Shown: piece by piece, positions 1 to 6,479 of the stretch | How the letters are laid out: every line of letters begins with the position of its first letter | How positions within the stretch are numbered: position 1 is the stretch's first letter | DNA from: Candidatus Aminicenantota bacterium | GTDB lineage: Bacteria; Acidobacteriota; Aminicenantia; Aminicenantales; UBA8522 | Assembly: GCA_016934895.1 (NCBI GenBank) | Contig: JAFGRZ010000119.1 | Coordinates: 1 to 6,479, forward strand | DNA length: 6,479 bases | Direction: 5' to 3' | The notes under the pieces: generated by a model | Database searches by the model: none | Told to the model about the DNA's origin: nothing | What the model saw: only the letters and a program-made list of their open reading frames with translations | Made by a program: the position numbers and the translations under genes

Positions 1-2600
1 CGCTTTTCCTCCTGCTGGTTCCGGCCGCGGCCTCGGTCGACCAAGGCATCCCCGATTTCATCCTGGATCTTCAAAATAACCTCACGGCGCGGCGTTATAA
101 TGCCTACCTGGATGTTTACGCGCCGGAGTTGAGGGAGAGGCAGAGGAGGGATCTTTCCCGGTACTTTGACTCCCTGGACATGGAATCAACCACTTTGAAC
201 TGGGCCAATAAGGGCCGCTTTGATCCCGCCGAACCGAACCTTTTTTTGCAGGTTGTTTTTCAAAATGCGTCGGCTGTCCTGATCGAAACCTGGCAGTTGC
301 GTCTCGAGAAGACGGATGGACGTTGGCAGGTCAAGGAAAAGACCATTCGAGGAAGCATCAGCCGGCTCTACAAGATCCGCTTGCCCGCTGAGAGGGTCGA
401 GAAAGCCTCCCGGGTTGAGATCAATCACGCCGATTTCAAGTTGACCTTCCGCGATGCCCTTGTTTTCTATGACAACATCCCGAGCCTGGAAACGGCCCTT
501 GTGGTCCTTGGCGACGGACGCCTGAGCTTCTCTCCTTCGAGTGTCGGCGAGCGGCACCAGATCGAACTCCTTTTCAAAAAAAAGGTGCTGGAAGATCGGA
601 TCGATCATGCGTTCCTTCATTTCTCGCCTGCGTTTTTCGATCAGAATATCGAGATCGAGGGCGGTGTCGAGATCCGCTCCTCCGCGGTCGGTGAGGACGA
701 GAACAAGCGGGCGGCTTCGATATTCAAAAAATACGGCCCCCGCCATTTCACTTTCCAGACCTCGCTCAGTCCCGAGCTGTTGTCCGTTCTCCCTCAAGGA
801 GGGGATGCGGCGATTTATTTTCAGGGCAGAAAAAGCGGCGAACTGGTCTATGTGTATTCCTCTTTAGCCGAGGAGGAAGTCAGTCTCTACCAATCCGCCA
901 AGCAGCGGTTCATCTCCCTCTATTCGCCAGGCGCGGACGATGGGAAAAGCCGTCTCGTCGTCAGTATCGGCCGGAAGTACGACACTCGGCATTACGATAT
1001 CGAGGTGGATTTTGAACCTCAGGACCATTTTCTGTCCGCCAAGGCCAGGATCCATCTCAAGAGCCTGGGGAGCCGGCTCGACGCCGCCAAATTCAAGCTG
1101 GACCCGAACCTGGAAATCCTCCGAGTTTATGACGCGAAACGGCGCGAATTGTTCTTCACCCAGGATCCCGCCGGCGGTGTCTTCTATGCCTATTTCCTGG
1201 AGCCGGTCGCTCAGAACGACCCGGCGATCCTTGAAGTCCTTTACCGGGGTCGGATAGAACCGCCGGCCCAGGTCGCGGATACGGTCGCGGTCTCGCAGGC
1301 GAAAGAGATCCATCCCGTGCCCTTTCGGTATGATACCTATCTGTTCAGTCAGTCGGCCCTGTGGTATCCCGCTCCCCTGGTCGAGGACTATTTCACCGCC
1401 AGGCTCAAGATCATTGTCCCTGAGGATTATTCTGCGATCGCCAATGGGCGGCTCATCGAGCACGGCGTGTTGAACAGCTTCCAAAGGGTCACGGAGATCG
1501 ACAAGATCGGGAGTCTATTCTCGACTTTTGAAACCCTGCGCCCGCTCAAATACCTCTCCTTCATCGTCGGAAAGCTGAATCTGATTCGGCAACTGGATGG
1601 GGAACCGTCGCTGTCCTCCTATTCAGAGCCCCAGGTCCGTTCTCCCAAAAAAGACTTTCTGGAAGAGGCCGAGGGGATTCTGAGATGCTACGAATCACGG
1701 TTCGGTTCTTTCCCCTTTGAGAGCTTGCGCGTCGTCCAGAGACTCTGGATGACGGCCGGAGGCCATAGCCCCGCATCGTTCATCGTCCTGAACGAGTTCC
1801 CCCGGGTTTCTCGGTTGGACACCGGTGTCCGGGGCCGCTTGATCGGCCGGCCGAGCAGCCCGGTTGATCTGACCTCAAAATGGAAGGAATATTTTATCGC
1901 TCATGAGATCGCCCATCAATGGTGGGGACAAGGGGTCACTCCGGCCAGATACCGCGACCAATGGTTGAGCGAGGGGCTGGCCCAATTCGCCGCCGTCCTT
2001 TATATCCAGGAGAAATACGGAGACGGCGCCCTGGCGGATATTCTCAAGAAGTTCTCCCAGTGGACGGAAAAGAAGACGAAGTGGGGACCGATCACCCTGG
2101 GCTCCCGACTCAGCTACACGGATTTTGAAGCCTACCAGGCGATCGTTTACGACAAAACGGTCCTCGTCCTGAACATGCTCCGCGATCTCATGGGCGATGA
2201 CGTCCTGTTCACGGGCTTGCGAGAATTCTTCGCGGCCCACAAGTACTCCGCCGCTTCGACGGGCCAGTTCCGGAGCATGATGGAGAAGGTCTCCGGATTG
2301 GACCTGGACGAGTTTTTCCGGCTCTGGTTCGATTCCCACGTCCTTCCCGAAACCAGAGTGCATCTTTCGCAGATAAAAAACGAGACCGGTCATTTCCTGC
2401 AGGTTGAGGTGAGCCAGCTCCTCGATGCTTTTGTTTTTCCGCTCTGGGTGGCCTGGGAGGAGGAAGGGGGGACGGTCCGTCGCGAGAAGCTGATCATTGA
2501 CAAGAAGAGCCAGGCGTTCAATCTTCCCTTGCGGGGACGGGCCCGCCGGATCACGGTCAATCCCGATAAAGCCGTACCGGGCAAATTCCGCGTGACCTGA
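1..2600 (+). CDS. Exported M1-family zinc metallopeptidase (aminopeptidase-like), 5' end cut by window edge
   Basis: The reading frame is open from base 3 to the TGA at 2598-2600 (865 codons, numbered here from base 3). The first in-frame start-like codon, a TTG at 129, is not credible: the frame continues upstream into a hydrophobic LFLLLVPAAA stretch that looks like the end of a signal peptide (likely cut near codon 10), so the true start lies left of the window. Codons about 325-560 match the M1 N-terminal beta domain. The zinc site is complete: HEIAHQWWG at codon 634 (1902-1916), with the third ligand Glu in WLSEG at codon 657, giving HEXXH-X18-E. Tyr716 in VYDKTVLVL sits where the family's catalytic Tyr is expected. 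YESRFGSFPF and FFRLWF are further family hallmarks. The expected GxMEN exopeptidase motif is replaced by MTAGGHSPAS (from 1749). Codons about 13-325 are an extra N-terminal region. Probable role: peptide hydrolysis in the periplasm or at the cell surface. Family assignment is firm; aminopeptidase activity and substrate are inferred. Confidence 0.9.
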   Translation, partial: LFLLLVPAAASVDQGIPDFILDLQNNLTARRYNAYLDVYAPELRERQRRDLSRYFDSLDMESTTLNWANKGRFDPAEPNLFLQVVFQNASAVLIETWQLRLEKTDGRWQVKEKTIRGSISRLYKIRLPAERVEKASRVEINHADFKLTFRDALVFYDNIPSLETALVVLGDGRLSFSPSSVGERHQIELLFKKKVLEDRIDHAFLHFSPAFFDQNIEIEGGVEIRSSAVGEDENKRAASIFKKYGPRHFTFQTSLSPELLSVLPQGGDAAIYFQGRKSGELVYVYSSLAEEEVSLYQSAKQRFISLYSPGADDGKSRLVVSIGRKYDTRHYDIEVDFEPQDHFLSAKARIHLKSLGSRLDAAKFKLDPNLEILRVYDAKRRELFFTQDPAGGVFYAYFLEPVAQNDPAILEVLYRGRIEPPAQVADTVAVSQAKEIHPVPFRYDTYLFSQSALWYPAPLVEDYFTARLKIIVPEDYSAIANGRLIEHGVLNSFQRVTEIDKIGSLFSTFETLRPLKYLSFIVGKLNLIRQLDGEPSLSSYSEPQVRSPKKDFLEEAEGILRCYESRFGSFPFESLRVVQRLWMTAGGHSPASFIVLNEFPRVSRLDTGVRGRLIGRPSSPVDLTSKWKEYFIAHEIAHQWWGQGVTPARYRDQWLSEGLAQFAAVLYIQEKYGDGALADILKKFSQWTEKKTKWGPITLGSRLSYTDFEAYQAIVYDKTVLVLNMLRDLMGDDVLFTGLREFFAAHKYSAASTGQFRSMMEKVSGLDLDEFFRLWFDSHVLPETRVHLSQIKNETGHFLQVEVSQLLDAFVFPLWVAWEEEGGTVRREKLIIDKKSQAFNLPLRGRARRITVNPDKAVPGKFRVT

Positions 2601-2616
2601 GCGGGGGGCCCTCAGG
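2596..2616. terminator. Possible bidirectional hairpin between convergent genes
   Basis: A perfect 6-bp inverted repeat, CCTGAG (2596-2601) and CTCAGG (2611-2616), flanks a 9-nt G-rich loop. The left arm contains the TGA of the peptidase gene and the right arm contains the TGA of the minus-strand regulator gene, so both genes end in the same CCTGAG context. Its position at a convergent junction suits a shared transcription end. No T-tract follows on either strand, so it lacks half of an intrinsic terminator's signature and may only stall RNA polymerase or protect 3' ends. The inverted repeat is seen; the function is a guess. Confidence 0.3.
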
Positions 2617-4003
2617 ACAGGCTGTCGGCGTCGATCTTCAGCCTTTTCATCATCTCGTTCAACGTCGTCGGCTTCAGCCCCAGCGAACGCGCGGCCAGCT
2701 TCTGAATCCCTCCGGATCGCCGAAGGGAATTCAGAATGATCCTCCTCTGGAAGGCCTGGGTTTGCTCCCTGAAGCTCCGGGCCCCGTCCGCTTCATCCGC
2801 GATCTCCTCGCCCGCCGTTCTGCGGTCGAGAAAATGAGGGGGGAGAGCTCTCCGGGTGATGAGCTTGGTTTTTGTCAGAACCACCGCCCGCTCGATCAGG
2901 TTTTCGAGTTCACGAACGTTGCCCGGCCAGTCATAATTCTCCAGGATCTCCATGACATCGTCGCTGACGCCGTCGATCGTCTTATTGTTCTCACGGCCGT
3001 AAATTTCGATGAAATGCTTCACCAGCAGAGAGATGTCCTCCTTCCTCTTCCGGAGCGGCGGGAGTTCGATCTTGATGACGTTGAGCCGATAGAACAGGTC
3101 CTGGCGAAAAGCCTTGCGGGCGATGAGTTCTTCCAAGTCCGTATTGGTAGCGGCGATGATCCGTGCGTCCACTCTGATGGTCTTGGTCCCGCCGAGCCGC
3201 ATGAATTCCTTGTCCTGCATCACCCGGAGCAGCTTGGCCTGGGTTTCGAGGCTCACGGTCGAGATCTCGTCGAAAAAAATGCTGCCCCGGTCGGCCGCCT
3301 CAAAAAGCCCTTCCTTCTGGCTCACGGCGCCGGTGAAGGCTCCTTTGACATGGCCGAAAAGGTGACTCTCCAGGAGATCGGGAGGGAGCGTCCCGCTGTT
3401 GACGACGACGAACGGATAATGGCGGCGCTCGCTGTTTTGGTGAATCGCCCGGGCGACCAGCTCCTTGCCCGTTCCGCTCTCGCCCTGGACCAGGATGGTC
3501 GAGCGCGTCGGCGCCGTGGCCTTGATCAACTCGAAGATCCGCTGCATCGGTTGACTCGTGCCGACGATGCTCTCGAAGCTGAACTTGCGATCGAGCTCTT
3601 CCTTGAGACGGAGATTCTCGACTTGCAGGTTCCGGTGTTCCAGGGCCCTCTCGATGGTCAGGATCAGCTCCTCGTGCTTGAAAGGCTTTTGAATGTAATC
3701 GTAGGCTCCCGTTTTCATGGCGGCGATGGCCGATTCGACCGAGGCGTAGGCGGTGATGATGATGATCACCGCCTGGGGATCGATTTTCTTGACATTCTTG
3801 AGCACGTCGATGCCGCCGAGTCCGGGCATCAGAAGGTCGAGCAGGGTCACGTCATAAGCCCGGGAGGAGGATTTTTCCAGGGCTTCTTCGCCCGATGAGG
3901 AGAGCTCCACTTCATAACCCTCGGCGGTCAGAAGCTGGCTCAAGACTTCATGGATGATCGGTTCGTCGTCGACGACATGGATGGTCGCTCTTGTTTCCGT
4001 CAT
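2612..4003 (-). CDS. Sigma-54-dependent NtrC-family response regulator
   Basis: A 463-residue protein with the standard NtrC architecture and length. Residues 7-122 are a receiver domain with acidic pocket Asp12/Asp13, phosphoacceptor Asp56 (LLDLLMP), Thr84 and Lys106 (QKPF). Residues about 143-385 are the AAA+ sigma-54 interaction domain: Walker A GESGTGKE (174-181), the sigma-54-contacting GAFTGA loop (221-226), Walker B SIFFDE (241-246), a FRQDLFYRLNV arginine-finger region (299-309) and sensor II WPGNVRELEN (359-368). Residues about 410-458 are a Fis-type helix-turn-helix (LAARSLGLKPTTLNEMMKRL) for DNA binding. All key residues are present, so it should be an active, phosphorylation-controlled enhancer-binding protein. 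The ATG at 4003 was chosen because the first receiver strand starts at residue 7; an in-frame TTG at 4081 would add 26 residues overlapping the kinase gene. It follows the kinase gene by 2 nt, so that kinase is almost certainly its partner. The regulon is unknown; the sequence alone does not tell NtrC, ZraR, AtoC or PilR-type roles apart. Confidence 0.95.
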   Translation of the reverse strand: MTETRATIHVVDDEPIIHEVLSQLLTAEGYEVELSSSGEEALEKSSSRAYDVTLLDLLMPGLGGIDVLKNVKKIDPQAVIIIITAYASVESAIAAMKTGAYDYIQKPFKHEELILTIERALEHRNLQVENLRLKEELDRKFSFESIVGTSQPMQRIFELIKATAPTRSTILVQGESGTGKELVARAIHQNSERRHYPFVVVNSGTLPPDLLESHLFGHVKGAFTGAVSQKEGLFEAADRGSIFFDEISTVSLETQAKLLRVMQDKEFMRLGGTKTIRVDARIIAATNTDLEELIARKAFRQDLFYRLNVIKIELPPLRKRKEDISLLVKHFIEIYGRENNKTIDGVSDDVMEILENYDWPGNVRELENLIERAVVLTKTKLITRRALPPHFLDRRTAGEEIADEADGARSFREQTQAFQRRIILNSLRRSGGIQKLAARSLGLKPTTLNEMMKRLKIDADSLS

Positions 4004-4013
4004 GCTCAGTTCC
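4001..4013 (-). promoter_or_regulatory. Kinase stop / regulator start junction with weak ribosome site
   Basis: On the minus strand the kinase ends in TGA (4008-4006), two bases follow (GC), and the regulator ATG is at 4003-4001. The only Shine-Dalgarno-like element is a weak GGA (4013-4011), 7 nt before the ATG and inside the kinase coding region. The tight spacing and weak site suggest that the regulator is translated largely by ribosomes finishing the kinase (translational coupling), keeping kinase and regulator production linked. The junction is seen; the coupling is inferred. Confidence 0.5.
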
Positions 4014-6479
4014 GGACAAAGGAGCTTCTCTGCCCCATTTTTTTCAGATCCAAGTCGGTGGGGATGGAGATGGTGAAACAACTTCCCTTGCCGATCTCAC
4101 TTTCGACGGCCACATGTCCCTCGTGCTCTTTGATGATGGCATAGGAGATCGACAGCCCCAGACCTGTGCCTTTGCCGATCCCTTTGGTGGTGAAAAAAGG
4201 ATCGAAAATGTGGGGCAGATGCGGCGGCTGTATTCCCGTGCCCGTGTCGGCGATCGTGATGATCACATGTCCTCCTTCCTGGGCCGTCTGGATGCGGAGG
4301 ACGCCTCCTTTGGGCATGGCGTCGATGGCGTTCAGGATGATGTTGATGAAGACCTGCTGGAGCCGCTCTCCCTGGCCCCAGACGGGCTTCACGGGAGCCA
4401 GCTTCATCTCCAATTGGATGTTCATGGCTTTGAGCTTGTACTCGATCAGGGAGATGATCTCCTTCAGGCTGTCGGCGATGGAGACCTTATGGAAGGCCGA
4501 CTCCGCCGGATTGTGGGCGAAATTGAGAAGATTCTTGATGATCCGGGAAACTCGCTCGGTCTGGGCCTCGATCTTCTCCAAGATCTGGGAATAATGGGAA
4601 TCGGTGAGTTTCTTCTGAAGCATTTGGACGTAGCTCGAGATGCCGGTCAGGGGAGTGTTGATTTCATGCGCGACACCCGCCGAGAGGAGTCCGATCGAAG
4701 CCAGCTTCTCCGAGGTGACGAGCTGCTGTTGAAGACGGATCTTCTCCGTAATGTCCTCGAAAACGACGATCGTCCCGTAAGGGACCATCCGGTTGTCGAA
4801 AAGAGGGGTCTTGGCGATGTCGAAAATCCTCTTCTCTCCCTCCGGCAGCTCGAGAGAGATCTCGCTCAGCAGACGGAAATCCTGCTGCGTGTCGCTTGGA
4901 AACAGAGCGAGGAAATTCTTTGGACCGAGGATCTCCTGAAATCTCCGGCCCAGCACTTGGCTCTTGCCCCGGTCAAAAGTCTCTTCGAGGACCCGGTTCC
5001 AGCCGATCACCTCTCCTTTCTGATCGAGCACGGCGACCCCGACGGTCAGGCTTTCAATGATGTTTTCGCTGTAGTCCTTGAGCCGCTCCAATTCGAGGGC
5101 GCGAACGCTCGCCTGTTCGTAGAGGGACGCGTTTTCGATCGCCAAAGCGACGGGGGAGGAGATGGTCGCGAGAAGATCCCAGTCCTCGCGGTTGAGAAAG
5201 GTGTTGTCGAGTTTCTTTCCCATCGCCAGACAGCCGATCAGCTGGTCCTCGACCTTGAGCGGCAGGAAGTGATACAACCCGCGTGACGCGAGCTCTTCCC
5301 CGCCCTTGATGCGATCCTTCCTGTCGGCCGGCGAATCGAAAGCGATATAATCTTTGTCCCGAAGATGAAAGATAAAGTCCGGGCCGAAGGTGATGTTGTG
5401 ACCTGCGGCCGCGGACTCTCCCCGCGCGCTGACGACGGCGAACTCAGAGTCGTCGGGTCGCGCAGGGAGAAAGAGGGCCAGACTTTTCAGGGACAACGCG
5501 TTAGTGATCAGCTCGAGCAGCGATTGGGACAGTTTCTCCAGGTTGCGTTCCCGGCTGAGCTCCTTGCCGATGATGAGAAGCGTTTTCCGGTACTTGTAGG
5601 ACCGCTTATAGAAAAAACGGTCAAACAGGGAGGAAATCAGCTTTTTCAGAGGAGTGAAGAGCGTGGCTCCTAGAACCATCGCCAAAATGCCCAGGATAAT
5701 GACGTTGATCTTGTTCTCGGAGAAAACCTGCGTCTGCGAGCTCAAGATGAGATAAAGGCAGGCCAGAAAGAAATAGGAAAAGACCAGGGTGGCGGCCTTC
5801 TTGAGCAAAAGTTCGAAATCCATGAGCCGATACCGCGAAACCGAGTAAGCGAAGGCCAGGGGGATAAAGGCCTGGGGCAAGACGGTCAGATCGGCCGACT
5901 GGGAGGGGTTCCGGCCGAGCCAAAAAGGGATCGCATAAAAGATGAGAAAGGGCAGAAATCCGATGATCAATCCGGAGAGGACCCAACGGAGCTGACGGCG
6001 GATCAGCAGGTTGGACATGTGCCGAACGCTTTGGACAATGCTTAAGAGCGAGGCGACGACGAAAAGCAGGAATTGAAGCATCCCCAGCTTTTCCAGCGGC
6101 GCGTGAATGGACAGAACCAACCCGTCATCCCATCGTCCGGCCAGTGGAGAGTGGAGGACCGCCGTGGCGAGGAGAAGGAGAATCCCCGGGAGATATAGGA
6201 ACAAGAGGGAAGCCGGCCTCTTTTTGAGGATTTTTTTTCTCTGCGGAAAAATAAGAAAGAAATGGAGAAGGAAAGGGGGGAAAACCAACAGGGCCACCCT
6301 GTCCAGCCAGAAGAAGAGGGTGTCCAAACCGTCCATCTCGCCGGTCGGAGAGAAAACGTACAAGGAATAAAGCACCAGGCAGATCAAGTAGAAGATGAGA
6401 TAGGGCATGGCAAATGTTCGGCCTGAGCTGAAAAATATCACCACGGCGATGACCAGGGTGGTAACGCCGATCAGGGCCA
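4006..6479 (-). CDS. Multi-pass membrane sensor histidine kinase (7TM-like/GAF/PAS/HisKA/HATPase), 5' end cut by window edge
   Basis: The frame stays open through the right edge (last full codon 6475-6477). The GTG at 6444 lies inside a hydrophobic helix (ALIGVTTLVIAVVIFF), so it is probably not the start; residues are numbered from it only for convenience (812 aa). Membrane helices appear at about -11 to 5, 11-31, 50-66, 78-97, 121-137, 154-176, 186-205, 220-236 and 246-265, with no large periplasmic loop. A ComP-like linker follows (FDRFFYKRSYKYR, 274-286). Then come GAF (about 300-440), PAS (about 458-568, with GWNRVLEETF), HisKA with phosphoacceptor His593 (GVAHEINTPL) and HATPase_c: N box Asn701/Asn705, G1 DTGTG (733-737), F box DPFFTT (748-753), G2 GKGTGLGLS (757-765). 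The catalytic core is complete and NtrB-like. It should autophosphorylate and phosphorylate the regulator encoded 2 nt downstream. The signal is unknown: the membrane bundle or a GAF/PAS ligand could supply it. Homologous designs often carry an N-terminal PDZ or further helices, which would lie outside this window. Confidence 0.93.
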   Translation of the reverse strand, partial: ALIGVTTLVIAVVIFFSSGRTFAMPYLIFYLICLVLYSLYVFSPTGEMDGLDTLFFWLDRVALLVFPPFLLHFFLIFPQRKKILKKRPASLLFLYLPGILLLLATAVLHSPLAGRWDDGLVLSIHAPLEKLGMLQFLLFVVASLLSIVQSVRHMSNLLIRRQLRWVLSGLIIGFLPFLIFYAIPFWLGRNPSQSADLTVLPQAFIPLAFAYSVSRYRLMDFELLLKKAATLVFSYFFLACLYLILSSQTQVFSENKINVIILGILAMVLGATLFTPLKKLISSLFDRFFYKRSYKYRKTLLIIGKELSRERNLEKLSQSLLELITNALSLKSLALFLPARPDDSEFAVVSARGESAAAGHNITFGPDFIFHLRDKDYIAFDSPADRKDRIKGGEELASRGLYHFLPLKVEDQLIGCLAMGKKLDNTFLNREDWDLLATISSPVALAIENASLYEQASVRALELERLKDYSENIIESLTVGVAVLDQKGEVIGWNRVLEETFDRGKSQVLGRRFQEILGPKNFLALFPSDTQQDFRLLSEISLELPEGEKRIFDIAKTPLFDNRMVPYGTIVVFEDITEKIRLQQQLVTSEKLASIGLLSAGVAHEINTPLTGISSYVQMLQKKLTDSHYSQILEKIEAQTERVSRIIKNLLNFAHNPAESAFHKVSIADSLKEIISLIEYKLKAMNIQLEMKLAPVKPVWGQGERLQQVFINIILNAIDAMPKGGVLRIQTAQEGGHVIITIADTGTGIQPPHLPHIFDPFFTTKGIGKGTGLGLSISYAIIKEHEGHVAVESEIGKGSCFTISIPTDLDLKKMGQRSSFVRN

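Noticed and set aside
129..131. TTG as the start of the peptidase gene
   Set aside because: The frame is open upstream to the window edge and encodes a signal-peptide-like hydrophobic stretch followed by sequence continuous with the N-terminal domain, so the real start is outside the window.
291..300. TGGCAGTTGC as a possible sigma-54 promoter
   Set aside because: The GG and GC elements need about ten bases between them; here the two halves are nearly adjacent. Scanning both strands by eye found no convincing -24/-12 element elsewhere.
2762..3898. A 378-codon open frame on the + strand opposite the response regulator
   Set aside because: It is antisense to a complete NtrC-family gene with every catalytic motif, and its translation is a low-complexity Asp/Leu/Arg/Gly-rich string with no recognisable domain. 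This is the usual by-product of codon bias in GC-rich DNA.
4004..4081. TTG start at 4081 giving a 26-residue longer response regulator
   Set aside because: The extra residues are not receiver-like and would overlap the kinase gene by 76 nt. The ATG at 4003 gives a normal receiver start and family length.
3991..5286. A 431-codon open frame on the + strand opposite the kinase and the regulator start
   Set aside because: It mirrors the conserved HisKA/HATPase/PAS coding sequence, has no recognisable motif or ribosome site, and its composition is typical of an antisense shadow.
1..6479. CRISPR, mobile element, toxin-antitoxin, tRNA or riboswitch content
   Set aside because: I saw no direct repeat arrays, terminal inverted repeats, transposase or integrase motifs, cloverleaf-like sequence or leader structure; nearly every base lies within three ordinary genes.

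Overview
This window holds three closely packed protein-coding genes and almost no intergenic DNA. A secreted M1-family (gluzincin) metallopeptidase on the + strand is cut at its 5' end by the left edge. It converges on a two-gene minus-strand operon made of a multi-pass membrane sensor histidine kinase, cut at its 5' end by the right edge, followed by a sigma-54-dependent NtrC-type response regulator. I see no tRNA, rRNA, CRISPR array, insertion sequence, integrase or attachment site.

Layout. Positions 1-2600 (+) encode the peptidase: the end of a signal peptide, about 310 residues of extra N-terminal sequence, then the M1 beta domain, zinc catalytic domain and a C-terminal domain. Positions 2601-2611 are the only gap between the convergent genes, and a short inverted repeat there takes in both stop codons. 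Positions 2612-4003 (-) encode the response regulator (receiver, AAA+ sigma-54 activator, Fis-type HTH). Positions 4006-6479 (-) encode the kinase (eight or nine membrane helices, GAF, PAS, HisKA, HATPase_c). Kinase stop and regulator start are separated by only 2 nt.

How they work together. The kinase should sense a membrane-associated or cytosolic signal, autophosphorylate on the His of its VAHEINTPL box and pass phosphate to Asp56 of the regulator. The regulator's GAFTGA loop and Walker motifs are intact, so it should activate RNA polymerase carrying sigma-54 (RpoN). Its targets cannot be read from this window. The peptidase is transcribed toward the operon, not with it, so a functional link is not implied.

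Organism. The moderately high GC content (judged by eye), the NtrB/NtrC-like pair, the ComP-like multi-pass kinase and the large exported M1 protein with an unusual N-terminal extension suggest a Gram-negative-type bacterium. Acidobacteriota, Aminicenantes-like lineages or deltaproteobacterial groups are candidates. This is an inference from style, not a demonstrated assignment.

Nothing here is clearly a new system. The most unusual points are the divergent exopeptidase motif and long N-terminal extension of the M1 protein.
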